54,744 nt of DNA from JAWKHR01 sp041394725. Lineage in GTDB: Bacteria; Acidobacteriota; Vicinamibacteria; Vicinamibacterales; SCN-69-37. The notes below the pieces were generated by a model that saw only the letters and a program-made list of their open reading frames with translations, searched no databases and was not told the origin of the DNA. This document shows positions 24,503 through 33,063 of the stretch, in pieces. Positions within the stretch are counted from its first letter, which is position 1. Each line of letters opens with the position of its first letter. The translations under genes were made by a program, and so were the position numbers. The stretch is taken from positions 1 through 54,744 of the forward strand of contig JAWKHR010000043.1 of the NCBI GenBank assembly GCA_041394725.1. The letters are read 5' to 3'.

Positions 24503-25777
24503 TTACGACGGCGCCGGCACGACGCCGGGCGTTCCTGGACGCGAGGCGCACGCGAGGTACAGCGCCGTGTGCGCGGCCGCGGCATCCACGTCGGAGGGCG
24601 GGCGCGGCACGCGCGGCGACGCGGCGCGCACCAGATCGACGACATCGGCGACGGCCTCGGGGGAGGCATCGGCCGGCACCAGCCGGCCGCCGCCCTCGGC
24701 CAGGCGCTCCGACAGCGCGCCGGTGTCGGTCGCGACGACCGGCACACCGGCCGCCCAGGCGTCGGAGAGTTCGAGCGAGAACGACGGCGGGGCGGCCGGC
24801 AGCACGAGCGCGACCGCGGTGCGCGCGGCGGCGAGCAGGCGCGGCAGCTCGCCCGTCGCCGAGTACCCCCGGACGCGGATGCCGCCGCGCCCGCCGAGCG
24901 CGCGCAGCCGATCGTGTCCGCCTCCGCCGTGGAGGGTCACCTCGCAGCCCCGCCCGGCGAGTTCGATCGCCGCGTCCATGGCCAGCGCGCCGCCGGCCGC
25001 GTCGCCGAGTCCTCCCAGCACGGCGACCTGCCGCGGATCGCGGCCCGCCGGGCCGTCGAGGCTCACGGGCGGGAGACCCGGCGGGATGAGGACGAGGCGC
25101 GCGGGGTCGAGCGCCGGGAACCAGGACCGCAACGCGCCGCGCACGTACGCCGAGGGACAGACGACGGCCACGGCCTGATCGAGGAGGAGCCTCATCGGCT
25201 CGCGCGGCGCGGCGTCCACGGCGGCCAGGTCGTGCACCGAGAGCACCATGGGCGGCCCGGCGTGCGCCAGCTCGACGAGCGACGGCAGGGACAGGCCGGT
25301 GACGTCCTCGACGTGCACGAAGCGCGGGCGCGTGAGGTCGAGGCAGCGGCGCACGGCGGCGAGCCACGTCGGATCCGGCGCGGCGGGCTCGCCCGCCCAC
25401 GGGTGCGCAAAGCGGAGGCCGAAGCGCGCCTCGCTCGTCCACCAGTCGAGCGCCAGGCCCGTCCGATCCGGCGCGAGCACCGCCACCGCACGCTCGCGCG
25501 CCTCGACGCGCAGCCGCGCCATCAGGAGGCGCGAGACGTCGCCGAAGCGTGCCGCGGCCGGCACGCCGGCCAGGTTGAGGACGGGGGCATCGAGCGGATC
25601 GTCCGCCCGCCGCGGGGCGAGCGTCACGCGCCACTGCGAGTCGCGCCAGCGGTCCCGAGCGTGATCGACCGACGCGCGCCAGCCCTCCGCGCCCAGCACG
25701 CGAAGCTGCTCGAGCGACGCCGCGACGAACCGGCCCACCGGCGACGACACGGGGCGAGGCACCGCCCGTGACTTCAT
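24503..25777 (-). CDS. GT4-like glycosyltransferase
   Basis: 424 residues from the ATG at 25777. The C-terminal Rossmann half has GT-B features: 'RDPRQVAVLGGLGDAAGG', 'GRGCEVTLHGGGGHDRLRAL', 'PSFSLELSDAWAAGVPVVAT' and 'GALSERLAEGGGRLVPADAS', with the nucleotide-sugar-binding E near 'SLELSDAW'. The N-terminal half is divergent ('RFVHVEDVTGLSLPSLVELA', 'VLSVHDLAAVDAAP'). Donor and acceptor cannot be told. An upstream extension of 49 codons is open, but rich in Arg/Pro/Gly and would overlap the divergent phosphatase promoter, so I exclude it. Confidence 0.78.
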   Translation of the reverse strand: MKSRAVPRPVSSPVGRFVAASLEQLRVLGAEGWRASVDHARDRWRDSQWRVTLAPRRADDPLDAPVLNLAGVPAAARFGDVSRLLMARLRVEARERAVAVLAPDRTGLALDWWTSEARFGLRFAHPWAGEPAAPDPTWLAAVRRCLDLTRPRFVHVEDVTGLSLPSLVELAHAGPPMVLSVHDLAAVDAAPREPMRLLLDQAVAVVCPSAYVRGALRSWFPALDPARLVLIPPGLPPVSLDGPAGRDPRQVAVLGGLGDAAGGALAMDAAIELAGRGCEVTLHGGGGHDRLRALGGRGGIRVRGYSATGELPRLLAAARTAVALVLPAAPPSFSLELSDAWAAGVPVVATDTGALSERLAEGGGRLVPADASPEAVADVVDLVRAASPRVPRPPSDVDAAAAHTALYLACASRPGTPGVVPAPS

Positions 25778-25827
25778 CACGACTGCGGCGTCCGCGCTAC
25801 CATGAGGCCGGCCGTGAGGTCCCGACG

Positions 25828-28245
25828 ATGCATCGACGCGATCTGCTGAAGGCCCTGGCGTGGGCCGGCGTCCCGTGGCACCGGCTGCGCGCGACGGTCG
25901 CGCCCCCGCAGGACGCGACGACATTCACCAGCGCCTGGACCGGCTGGCCCGACGGCTGGTGGGCCGGTCCCGAGTACTGGGCGAACCGGCTGCAGGACTG
26001 GCGCGTGGCCGGCGGTCGTGTCGAATGCCTGCTGGCGGGCCGCCACCGGACGCTGCACCTCCTCACGCACCGGCTGGGCGACGCGCGAGCGGCGTTCGTG
26101 GCGCGCGTGACGGTCGCACGCGCGGCGCGCGAAGGCGCGGCGCAGGCCGGGCGTGGAAACGCCGCCACCGCCGGAGCGGTGCGCGACACCACCGCCGCCG
26201 ACCGCCTCGGCCTCCGCCTCGGCGCGAAGGGCCCGCGCGACGACGTCCGATCCGCCGCGGTCTACGGGCGCGGCCTCGACGTCGGCCTCGACGGCGACGG
26301 CCGCCTGCGCATCGGCGACGCGACGAGCGGCGAACCGATCGCGATCGAGGGACCGGTGCGACTCGAGGTGCGGGCCGAGCCGGCCGGCGCGGCGTTCCGC
26401 GTCTCGCTCACGGCCACCGCGGCGGCCACGGGCGCCCCGCTCGCCACGCTCGTCGCGCCCGCGGTGAGCGCCGACGCGCTCACCGGCACCGTCGCGCTCC
26501 TCTCGCACGTGGACGCGGCCGACGCGCCGGTCTCCGCGGCGGCAGTGGCCGTCTTCACGGACTGGGCGCTCTCCGGCCCGAAGGTCGAGGCGCATCCGAC
26601 GGATGCGTTCGGGCCCGTCGCCTTCGCGCAGTACACGCTGCATCGCGGCACGCTGAAGCTCACGGCGCAGCTCCTGCCGATCGAGCGCATGCCGGGACAT
26701 CGGATCGTGTTCGAGGTGCGGCGCGACGGCGCCTGGCGACCGCTGGCCGAGCCGGCGATCGATCCGATCTCGCGTACCGCGCACGTCCGCGTGGACGACT
26801 GGCATGACGACGCCGCCGTTCCGTATCGCCTGCGCGTCGTCCTGCCCGTCGGCGGAACGGAGCGGACGTACACCTGGGACGGCACGGTCGCGCGCGAGCC
26901 GTCGGACCGCAACGAGGTGCGCGTCGCGACGTTCAGCTGCAACGCGGACCACGGCTTTCCCGACGTGGACGTCCCGCCGGCCGTGGCGTTCCATCGTCCG
27001 GATCTCGCGCTCTTCCTGGGCGACCAGTTCTACGAGGGGTCCGGCGGCTTCGGCATCGAGCGCGCGCCGCTCGAACGCTCGTCGCTCGACTACCTGCGGA
27101 AGTGGTACCAGTTCGGCTGGTCGTATCGCGAGATCTTCCGGCACATCCCGTCGATCACGATTCCCGACGACCACGACGTCTACCACGGCAACATCTGGGG
27201 CGAGGGCGGCGCGAGCGCGCCGACCGACCGGGGCTGGGGCTACGTCGCGCAGGACCAGGGCGGCTACAAGATGGAGCCGGCGTGGGTGAACCTCGTCCAG
27301 CGCTGCCAGACGAGCCACCTGCCCGACCCGTACGACCCGACGCCCGTCGCCCAGGGCATCGGCGTCTACTACACGCACTGGTCGTACGCGGGATTGAGCT
27401 TCGCGATCCTCGAGGATCGCAAGTTCAAGTCCGCGCCCCGGCACGTCCTCCCGGCCGAGGCGCGCGTGGTCAACGGCTTCGCGACCAACCCCGCGTTCGA
27501 TCTCCGCGCCCACCGCGAGCCGCCGGGCGCCGAGCTCCTCGGCGCGCGCCAGGAGCGTTTCCTCGAAGCCTGGGTGGACGACCTCAGCCGCGGCGCGGCG
27601 TTCCGGGTGGTCGTCTCGCAGACGCCGTTCTGCGCGGTCCACACGCTGCCCGCCGGCAGCACGAGCGACGAGGCCGTGCCCGGGCTGCCGATGCCGGCGC
27701 CCGGAGAGTACGTCACCGGCGACGCACCGGCTGGCGACATGGACACGAACGGCTGGCCGCAGGGCCCCCGCGACGCCGCGCTGCGGATCATCCGGCGCGC
27801 CAACGCCCTGCACCTGGCCGGCGACCAGCACCTCGCGACCGTCGTCCGCTACGGAATCGACGCGCACGACGATGCCGGGTGGGCGTTCACGGGGCCGGCG
27901 CTCAACAACATCTGGCCCAGGCGCTGGTGGCCGCCGCGCGAGGCCGGCCATCAGCCGGTCCCGGGTGGGCCCGCCTACACGGGCCGGTTCGAGGACGCCT
28001 TCGGCAACCGCGTCACCGTCCAGGCCGCCGCCAACCCGCGAAAGACGGGGCGGGACCCGGCGATCCTCCACGACCGGGTCACGGGCTACGGCATCGTCGT
28101 CTTCGATCGGGCGGCGGGCACGGTCCGGATCGAGTGCTGGCCCCGGGGCGTGGATCCGGCGAAAGGCCCCGGTGGGCAGTACGACGGCTGGCCCGTCGTG
28201 GTGGCGCCGGGCCGTGGCCTTGTCCCGGCCGGCGGGGGGGAATAA
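25828..28245 (+). CDS. PhoD-like metallophosphatase with Tat-like signal
   Basis: 805 residues. It begins 'MHRRDLLKALAWAGVPWHRL', a twin-arginine type export signal. Residues about 30-360 form an extra N-terminal beta-rich region with 'ERTYTWDGTVAREPSDRNE' leading into the catalytic domain. Catalytic motifs of the PhoD superfamily are visible: 'FLGDQFYEGSGG' near 397, 'IPDDHDVYHGNIWGEGG' near 446, 'VSQTPFCAVH' near 595, and 'LAGDQHLATVVRYG' near 665. It would hydrolyse phosphomono- or diesters outside the cytoplasm, using a metal centre. Longer than typical PhoD (about 550) because of the N-terminal region. ATG at 25828 is chosen because it starts the Tat signal. Confidence 0.9.
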   Translation: MHRRDLLKALAWAGVPWHRLRATVAPPQDATTFTSAWTGWPDGWWAGPEYWANRLQDWRVAGGRVECLLAGRHRTLHLLTHRLGDARAAFVARVTVARAAREGAAQAGRGNAATAGAVRDTTAADRLGLRLGAKGPRDDVRSAAVYGRGLDVGLDGDGRLRIGDATSGEPIAIEGPVRLEVRAEPAGAAFRVSLTATAAATGAPLATLVAPAVSADALTGTVALLSHVDAADAPVSAAAVAVFTDWALSGPKVEAHPTDAFGPVAFAQYTLHRGTLKLTAQLLPIERMPGHRIVFEVRRDGAWRPLAEPAIDPISRTAHVRVDDWHDDAAVPYRLRVVLPVGGTERTYTWDGTVAREPSDRNEVRVATFSCNADHGFPDVDVPPAVAFHRPDLALFLGDQFYEGSGGFGIERAPLERSSLDYLRKWYQFGWSYREIFRHIPSITIPDDHDVYHGNIWGEGGASAPTDRGWGYVAQDQGGYKMEPAWVNLVQRCQTSHLPDPYDPTPVAQGIGVYYTHWSYAGLSFAILEDRKFKSAPRHVLPAEARVVNGFATNPAFDLRAHREPPGAELLGARQERFLEAWVDDLSRGAAFRVVVSQTPFCAVHTLPAGSTSDEAVPGLPMPAPGEYVTGDAPAGDMDTNGWPQGPRDAALRIIRRANALHLAGDQHLATVVRYGIDAHDDAGWAFTGPALNNIWPRRWWPPREAGHQPVPGGPAYTGRFEDAFGNRVTVQAAANPRKTGRDPAILHDRVTGYGIVVFDRAAGTVRIECWPRGVDPAKGPGGQYDGWPVVVAPGRGLVPAGGGE

Positions 28246-28288
28246 TCTCCCCCTTCGTGCGGTCTCAGTCGGCAGGAGTGGTCCGACG

Positions 28289-28894
28289 GTGACGCGGGAC
28301 GATGGGGTCCGCGCGGCGCCGCGGCCCGATCCGGATGCGGTCGACGTGCAGCGGGCCCGGAAGGGCGACGCGGGCGCGTTCGATGCGCTGGTGCGGCGGC
28401 ACCAGGATCGACTGGTGAACTACCTGGCGGCCTTTCTGGGGAACGCGGCCGACGCCGAGGACGTGGCGCAGGAGGCGTTCGTGCGGGCCTACCGGGCGCT
28501 GCGGCAGTTCCGCGGCCAGAGCGCGTTCAAGACGTGGCTCTTCCAGATCGCGACCAACGCCGCGCGCACGCACCGGGCCCGTCGGGTCTCGCGCCGCGAG
28601 GTGTCCACCGAGCCGGTGGACGCGGAGGCCCCGGTCCGCGAGGTCGAGAGCCACGAGGACCTCGAGTCGCGTGTCGTGCTGCGCGACCGGCTGGACCGCG
28701 CGCTCCGCGCGTTGCCCGACGACCAGCGCGAGGCGGTGATCCTGCGCGACGTCGAGGGGTTCGACTACCGGGAGATCGCCGATCTGCTGGACGTGCCGAT
28801 GGGCACCGTCGAATCGCGCATTTTCCGCGGCCGGCAGAAGCTGCGACTGCTGCTCGCCACGCCGCTCGAATCCGTCGAGGAGAGGACGTCATGA
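28289..28894 (+). CDS. ECF RNA polymerase sigma factor
   Basis: 201 residues from a GTG at 28289. Region 2: 'FDALVRRHQDRLVNYLAAFL', 'NAADAEDVAQEAFVRAYRAL' and 'SAFKTWLFQIATNAARTHRA'. Region 4: 'RALPDDQREAVILRDVEGFD', 'YREIADLLDVPMGTVESRIF'. This is an RpoE-like group sigma. The next gene is its anti-sigma, with an ATGA overlap, and the downstream Spy/CpxP-like genes suggest an envelope-stress regulon. The start lies 43 bp after the phosphatase stop; AGGAG is 12 nt upstream of the GTG. Confidence 0.92.
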   Translation: MTRDDGVRAAPRPDPDAVDVQRARKGDAGAFDALVRRHQDRLVNYLAAFLGNAADAEDVAQEAFVRAYRALRQFRGQSAFKTWLFQIATNAARTHRARRVSRREVSTEPVDAEAPVREVESHEDLESRVVLRDRLDRALRALPDDQREAVILRDVEGFDYREIADLLDVPMGTVESRIFRGRQKLRLLLATPLESVEERTS

Positions 28895-29403
28895 AACCGC
28901 AGGCGTGTCCGGAACTCACGTCGATGCTGCTGCGGGCGGCCGATGGGCTGCTCGACGAGGAGGAGACCGCCGATCTGGAGGTCCACCTGCGCGACTGTCG
29001 CGGTTGCCGGTCGGCGCTGGCCGAGCAGAAGGCCGCGCGCCGCGACCTGCAGGCGCGCCCGGTGATCGCGGCCTCGCCGGCGTTCCGCGTGCGCGTGGCC
29101 GACGCCATCGCCGCCGAGGAGCGCAGCCTGGCCAACGTGCTCGACTTCCGCCGGTGGACCTGGCGCCTGGCGCCGGTCGCGGCCGTGCTGCTCACGGCGA
29201 TCGCGCTCGGCGTGCCGACGGCCAGCGACACGGCGAGCGCGGACGCGTCGGACGTCGATCCGACGCTCAACGCCGACCTGCCGGTGTCGTCCGCGCTCTA
29301 CACGGGCGACCTGCCCTCGACGTCCCTCGAATCGCTGCTGCTCGTCGGCAACCCGGATCGGCCCGTCGGCGACTACGTCCAGACGCAGGAGCCCGGCAAG
29401 TGA
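28891..29403 (+). CDS. Zinc-finger anti-sigma factor, membrane bound
   Basis: 170 residues. The N-terminal ZAS domain has H-x3-C-x2-C at residues 32, 36 and 39 ('VHLRDCRGCRSALAEQ'); one membrane helix at about 93-110 ('LAPVAAVLLTAIALGVPT') and a periplasmic tail of about 60 residues. It holds the ECF sigma encoded just before it (ATGA overlap) until an envelope signal releases it. It overlaps the next frame by GTGA, giving a coupled three-gene unit. Confidence 0.9.
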   Translation: MKPQACPELTSMLLRAADGLLDEEETADLEVHLRDCRGCRSALAEQKAARRDLQARPVIAASPAFRVRVADAIAAEERSLANVLDFRRWTWRLAPVAAVLLTAIALGVPTASDTASADASDVDPTLNADLPVSSALYTGDLPSTSLESLLLVGNPDRPVGDYVQTQEPGK

Positions 29404-29872
29404 GCGTGTCACCACGGCTGTGGCTGGGAACGTTCGTCGCGCTGGTCTTCATGATCGGCCTGGCGGCCGGCGTGCTGGTGGACCGGACGTGGCTGCACGA
29501 CGGGCCGCGCCGCGGTTTCGTCGCGGGCGATGGGAGTCGCGGCGGCGGGCGTGGCGGCGGCCGCGGCGGCACAGCACCGACAGGGCGCGGGCCGGCGAGG
29601 TCCGCTCGGCCCGATCGGCCCGCCGCCGGAGCGCTTCCGCCGACCTGGCGCGCGAGCTCGGCCTCACGGACCTGCAGCGCGAGCGTATCCTCGCCGCGAT
29701 CGTCGCCGCGCGGCCGGCCGTCGAGCGCCTGCAGGAGGAATCGCGCGCGCGGTTCCTCGAGCAGCAGCGCCTGCTCGACGACAAGATCGTCGCCGAGCTC
29801 ACCGCCGACCAGGTGGAAAAGTACCGGGACTTTGCCGCCCGCCAACGGACCGGACGCGGACGGCAGAGATGA
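29400..29872 (+). pseudogene. Spy/CpxP-like periplasmic protein, two frameshifts
   Basis: Starts at a GTG overlapping the anti-sigma stop: 'SPRLWLGTFVALVFMIGLAA' is a signal or anchor helix, followed by 'WLHDGPRRGFVAGDGSRGGG'. The frame is then lost in a G/C-rich stretch near 29575-29605, reappears as 'RRGPLGPIGPPPERF', and shifts again near 29636-29645 into 'ADLARELGLTDLQRERILAA', 'RFLEQQRLLDDKIVAELTAD' and 'QVEKYRDFAARQR' to the TGA at 29872. The helical C-terminal half with the LTxxQ-like 'LGLTDLQRERI' fits periplasmic metal/stress sensors of the ZraP/Spy/CpxP kind. Two indels in under 70 bp of a simple-sequence region suggest sequencing or assembly error as much as gene decay. Confidence 0.72.
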
Positions 29873-30078
29873 TCCATTGAGGATTGATGATCGGTGATTG
29901 AGAATTGAATTGGTGACTTGGGATTGGCGATTGAGGATTTGCCGCAATCCGCCAATCCTCAATCACCAATCCTCAATTACCAATCGCCAATTACCAATCG
30001 CCAATTCCCTGTCAATCACCAATCACCAATCACCAATCCCCAATCAATCTCCAATCACCGATCATCAATCCTCAATGA
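29872..30078. repeat. CAATCACC-type satellite with inverted left part
   Basis: About 205 bp. The left 70 bp runs as GATTGA/GATTGG units (minus orientation), the right 135 bp as CAATCAC/CAATCGCC/CAATCCTC units (plus orientation). The junction near 29940-29945 forms a hairpin, GATTGAGGATT pairing with AATCCTCAATC. Same unit as 599-702. It separates the frameshifted gene ending at 29872 from the Spy-like gene at 30156. Confidence 0.88.
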
Positions 30079-30155
30079 TCTCAGGGGAATATCCCCCCAC
30101 CCCCCCTGGTCTACGGACCAGCAAGCCGTTTTCATCTCGGGAAGGAGTGGCTGTC

Positions 30156-30740
30156 ATGAGGATCCGTTTTCTGACGATTGGCGCGGCGGCGGTGGCGGTG
30201 ATGCTCGGCGTGGCGGTGGTGGATGCGCAGCGGCCGTTCCTGCGGGAGCGGCAAGGGGCGCGCGGACCGGCGCAGGACGTGCGGGGCGGCGGTCCGGGCG
30301 GGCCCGGCGGCGGTCCGCAGTTCGGGCCGATGCGACGCGGGCGCGGCGGGCCTGGGTTCGGCCCGGCGGGCGCACTCGGGCCGGGGCTCGCATGGGCGCT
30401 GGACCTGACCGACGCGCAGAAGGAGGCGCTCGCCGGCATCCGCAAGACCGCGAATGACGCCGCGCAGCCCATCCACGAGTCGCTGCGGACCGCGGAGCGC
30501 GACCTCCGCAACGCGATCTTCGCCGAGACGTTCGACGCGAAGGTCGTCGCCGACCTGGCACAGAAGGTGGACGGGCTGCGGGACCAGCTCGACGCGATTC
30601 ACCTGAAGGCCGAGACCGACACGGCCGCGACGCTCACCGCCGAGCAGCGGACGAAGATGAAGGATGCGCCGGGACGCCGCGGCGGACGCGGCAACGCCGG
30701 GGCACGTGGCGGCGCCGACCGGCGCGGGCCGCGCCGGTAG
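30156..30740 (+). CDS. Spy/CpxP-like periplasmic protein
   Basis: 194 residues. The signal peptide 'MRIRFLTIGAAAVAVMLG' ends near 'VVDAQ'; a Gly/Arg/Pro-rich region (about 30-75) precedes the helical core 'LDLTDAQKEALAGIRKTAN' with the LTxxQ-like motif, 'IHESLRTAERDLRNAIFAE' and 'LAQKVDGLRDQLDAIHLKAE', then a second 'TLTAEQRTKMKD'. The tail is Gly/Arg-rich. Typical of periplasmic chaperone or stress proteins of the Spy/CpxP group. ATG at 30156 has GGAAGGAG upstream; the frame is open further upstream only through the CAATC repeat. Probably in the regulon of the sigma factor encoded at 28289. Confidence 0.87.
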   Translation: MRIRFLTIGAAAVAVMLGVAVVDAQRPFLRERQGARGPAQDVRGGGPGGPGGGPQFGPMRRGRGGPGFGPAGALGPGLAWALDLTDAQKEALAGIRKTANDAAQPIHESLRTAERDLRNAIFAETFDAKVVADLAQKVDGLRDQLDAIHLKAETDTAATLTAEQRTKMKDAPGRRGGRGNAGARGGADRRGPRR

Positions 30741-30873
30741 TCAGCGGGCGTGGTGCCCGGCCGGAGCCTTCGGGCCCGGCCGCGCATCACGCCCGGCGTG
30801 TGTACGCGTGTCCGGGCGGCGCGATCCCGCGATCCGTCGATGTCCTTCGTCCGAGCCCGCCCTGACCCGAGCG

Positions 30874-30903
30874 TTGCCGCCGCCCTGCCGCGTCTGCTAC
30901 ATT
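30874..30903 (+). promoter_or_regulatory. Possible promoter of tRNA-His
   Basis: TTGCCG (30874-30879), 18 bp, TACATT (30898-30903), ending 16 bp before the tRNA. Four of six bases match the consensus in each box. The 180 bp from 30741 to here holds no gene I can support. Confidence 0.4.
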
Positions 30904-30919
30904 GGGAGGTCGCTCGCAC

Positions 30920-30995
30920 GGTGAGTGTAGCTCAATGGTAGAGCACCGGACTGTGGCTCCGGTGGTTGCGGGTTCGATCCCCGTCACTCACCCCA
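30920..30995 (+). tRNA. tRNA-His (GTG anticodon), CCA encoded
   Basis: Full cloverleaf: acceptor GTGAGTG with CACTCAC, D arm GCTC/GAGC, anticodon stem CCGGA/TCCGG with loop CTGTGGC (anticodon GTG), and T arm GCGGG-TTCGATC-CCCGT (first pair G-T). A G at 30920 faces C73 at 30992, the extra G-1 pair that marks tRNA-His for its synthetase, and CCA follows at 30993-30995. The VWA gene ends convergently 9 bp away. Confidence 0.97.
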
Positions 30996-31004
30996 ACAAC
31001 GCCC

Positions 31005-32606
31005 CTACTTCACCACGACCCGCTGGACGACCGCGCCCACCGCGCCGGACCCGTCAGTCGCGGCAAACCTGAGGTCGTACGTCCCCGACGCCGCCGGCAC
31101 CAGCAGATCGACCTGGTACGGGCCCCCGCTCACCTTCTGCACCAGCTCGCGCCGCAGGCTCCTGAGCAGGCCGTCGGAGCCAGTCATCCCGAAGATCCCG
31201 GTCACGGGCCGAGGCCGGTCGGCAGGCACATCCACATGAACGCGGATCGCCGTGGGCGACGTCGCCTGGACCGACACGACCTCCGCGGTCATCCGGACAG
31301 GGACGCCGAACGACAGCTCGCCGGTCCTGACCGCGCGCTGCATCTGCTCGTCGGGGCTCAACGCGATCGGCGGAGGCGGCGGCACCGCGTACCGGCTCGC
31401 GAGCACCTTCACGCGCGGACGAGTGACCGTGACGGCCACCTTGTACCGGCCGTCCGGCGGGACGTCCGGCGGGAGATCGACGCCAATCCGGTAGATGGCC
31501 GAGGCCGACGTCAGGACGCGCCGATAGAATCGATCCGCCTGGCCGATGACGCGGAAGAACTGGCCGCCGCTCATCTCGGCCAGCGTCTGGGTCTGCTGCA
31601 TCATCTGCCGCTGGTCCCGCGCCAGCGCGCGCGCGTCCGGATTGCTGAAGTCGCCATCGTCGGGCTCCTCCATCAACATCGAGATCTGCACGCCGGCCGC
31701 CGCGGCGGCTTCCGCCATCGGCTCGAAGTCGCGCGCGTCGCTGGGCTTCACGGCGATCCCGCCGGTCAGGATCACGAGCTGCTTGACGCCGGGCGCCGAC
31801 GCCATGGCCTTGATCAGCGCGACATACGTGTCGAGCTGGGTCCGGGCCAGAAGGCGGGCGTACGTGGCGTTGTCCCGCGCCACGCGCTGGACGTCGCTGG
31901 CGCAGTCGTACTGCGCGAGAATCTCGCCGAGGTTCTTCGAGCCGATGAGGTTCTGGGAGAGCCCGCAACTGGTCTCGAGCAGATCGCGGAACGCGGCCTG
32001 CGATCCGGCATCGACCTCCAGCGCGTCCATCAACCCGACGAACGGCCGCCGCTCGCGTCGCGGATCGTTCATCCACCCGAAGGCTCGTCGAAGGTCCGCC
32101 AGCAACGGCACCCGGTCGCGCGAGGGGTTGACGGTCATCCGCCCGCTGGTGCTGGCGAGGCCGACCCAGTCGCCCGGCGGAATGGCGTCGACGAACCGCT
32201 CGGCGGCGACGAACAGCCCCTTGCTGTCCGTCGGATGGATCGACGCGTCGTCGACGAGGATGACGATCAGCTTCGGGTCCGGCTCGCCCTCGGCCCCGGC
32301 CTGACTCGCCGCTGCGGGCGGCACAGGCGCCACCGGCGCGCCCGCCGTCGGCGCCTCGGTCCCCGTGGTCCTCGTCTCGCGCGCGGCCAGGAACACCATC
32401 GCCCGGACGGGCTGCCTCGCGTCGTTCAACGTGACGACGAAGTCCTCCGGCCCGAGGTCAGTGACGGGATTCCCGTCGTCATCCAGGACCGAGACGTCCA
32501 GGGTCAACAGCGACGTGGTGGTCCGGAACTGCTGTTGCGCAGGCAGGACGACACCCGCGCCCCACGGGGCAGCCAGCAGCAGCATCCAGCACATCAGGTG
32601 TCGCAT
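31005..32606 (-). CDS. Secreted VWA-domain protein, acidobacterial type
   Basis: 533 residues from the ATG at 32606, which opens a signal peptide ('MRHLMCWMLLLAAPWGAGVV'). Next comes the 'FRTTTSLLTLDVSVLDDDGN' block with 'VTDLGPEDFVVTLNDARQPV', the standard prefix of acidobacterial VWFA proteins. The VWA fold has 'KLIVILVDDASIHPTDSKGL' in place of a textbook D-x-S-x-S, so the metal site is altered; 'GVKQLVILTGGIAVKPSDAR' is the later core strand. A C-terminal region of about 180 residues is beta-rich. Function unknown; likely cell-surface binding. Confidence 0.87.
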   Translation of the reverse strand: MRHLMCWMLLLAAPWGAGVVLPAQQQFRTTTSLLTLDVSVLDDDGNPVTDLGPEDFVVTLNDARQPVRAMVFLAARETRTTGTEAPTAGAPVAPVPPAAASQAGAEGEPDPKLIVILVDDASIHPTDSKGLFVAAERFVDAIPPGDWVGLASTSGRMTVNPSRDRVPLLADLRRAFGWMNDPRRERRPFVGLMDALEVDAGSQAAFRDLLETSCGLSQNLIGSKNLGEILAQYDCASDVQRVARDNATYARLLARTQLDTYVALIKAMASAPGVKQLVILTGGIAVKPSDARDFEPMAEAAAAAGVQISMLMEEPDDGDFSNPDARALARDQRQMMQQTQTLAEMSGGQFFRVIGQADRFYRRVLTSASAIYRIGVDLPPDVPPDGRYKVAVTVTRPRVKVLASRYAVPPPPPIALSPDEQMQRAVRTGELSFGVPVRMTAEVVSVQATSPTAIRVHVDVPADRPRPVTGIFGMTGSDGLLRSLRRELVQKVSGGPYQVDLLVPAASGTYDLRFAATDGSGAVGAVVQRVVVK

Positions 32607-33010
32607 GGGAACCACCGCTCCAGAGCAGGCCTCGACGACGCGGATGGCGCCGGGTCCCGCGCCACGAGCGCGGACCAACCAGGGCCGGCGCCCCACCGCC
32701 CACAGCGGCGGGGTCGCTCGACGAACACGCCTTGGCAGGAGCCTCGGACATCACTATACGGGGCGCCGAGCGCGGGCTGGCGGAGATTCGTCCCGGGCCC
32801 CCGCCACGACGTCCGCGGTCCGCGATCGGCCCGCGCCGCCCCACGTCGCCGGTGGACCTGCCGCGGGATCACCCTGAGCGGCGATCGGTTCCGCCCTCCT
32901 CCATCGGCGATCAACGCCCGGCCGTCCCTCGTCCGTCGGGGAGCGCCAGCCACGTGCGCCCGTCGGGGCGGCGGCGGCGCCCTCGCCGGGTGCCGTGCCC
33001 GCGCCGCCAC
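32607..33010. other. Gap with no gene I can support
   Basis: Between the VWA start and the marR promoter. Open frames on both strands are Arg/Pro-rich shadows with no recognisable domain, no signal peptide and no Shine-Dalgarno. I see no repeat or hairpin of note. It may hold the VWA promoter near 32620-32760. Confidence 0.5.
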
Positions 33011-33017
33011 GGCAGAT

Positions 33018-33057
33018 AGTCAATATAGTTGACTGTCTTGAATAGGTACCATAGGAT
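33018..33057 (+). promoter_or_regulatory. marR promoter with overlapping palindromic operator
   Basis: AGTCAATATAGTTGACT (33018-33034) is an inverted repeat with 6-bp arms and a 5-bp spacer; its right arm is the -35 box TTGACT (33029-33034). After 17 bp comes TAGGAT (33052-33057). The GTG start is at 33064, 7 nt beyond, so the transcript is probably leaderless. An operator over the -35 box fits MarR autorepression. Confidence 0.68.
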
Positions 33058-33063
33058 CGACCC

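Noticed and set aside
29898..30155. Longer N-terminus for the Spy-like gene
   Set aside because: It is translation of the CAATC satellite (Asn/Gln/Ser/Ile/Thr); the ATG at 30156 has a good ribosome site and starts a signal peptide.
32732..33032. Small genes between the VWA and marR genes
   Set aside because: Frames are Arg/Pro-rich, lack start signals and overlap each other on both strands.
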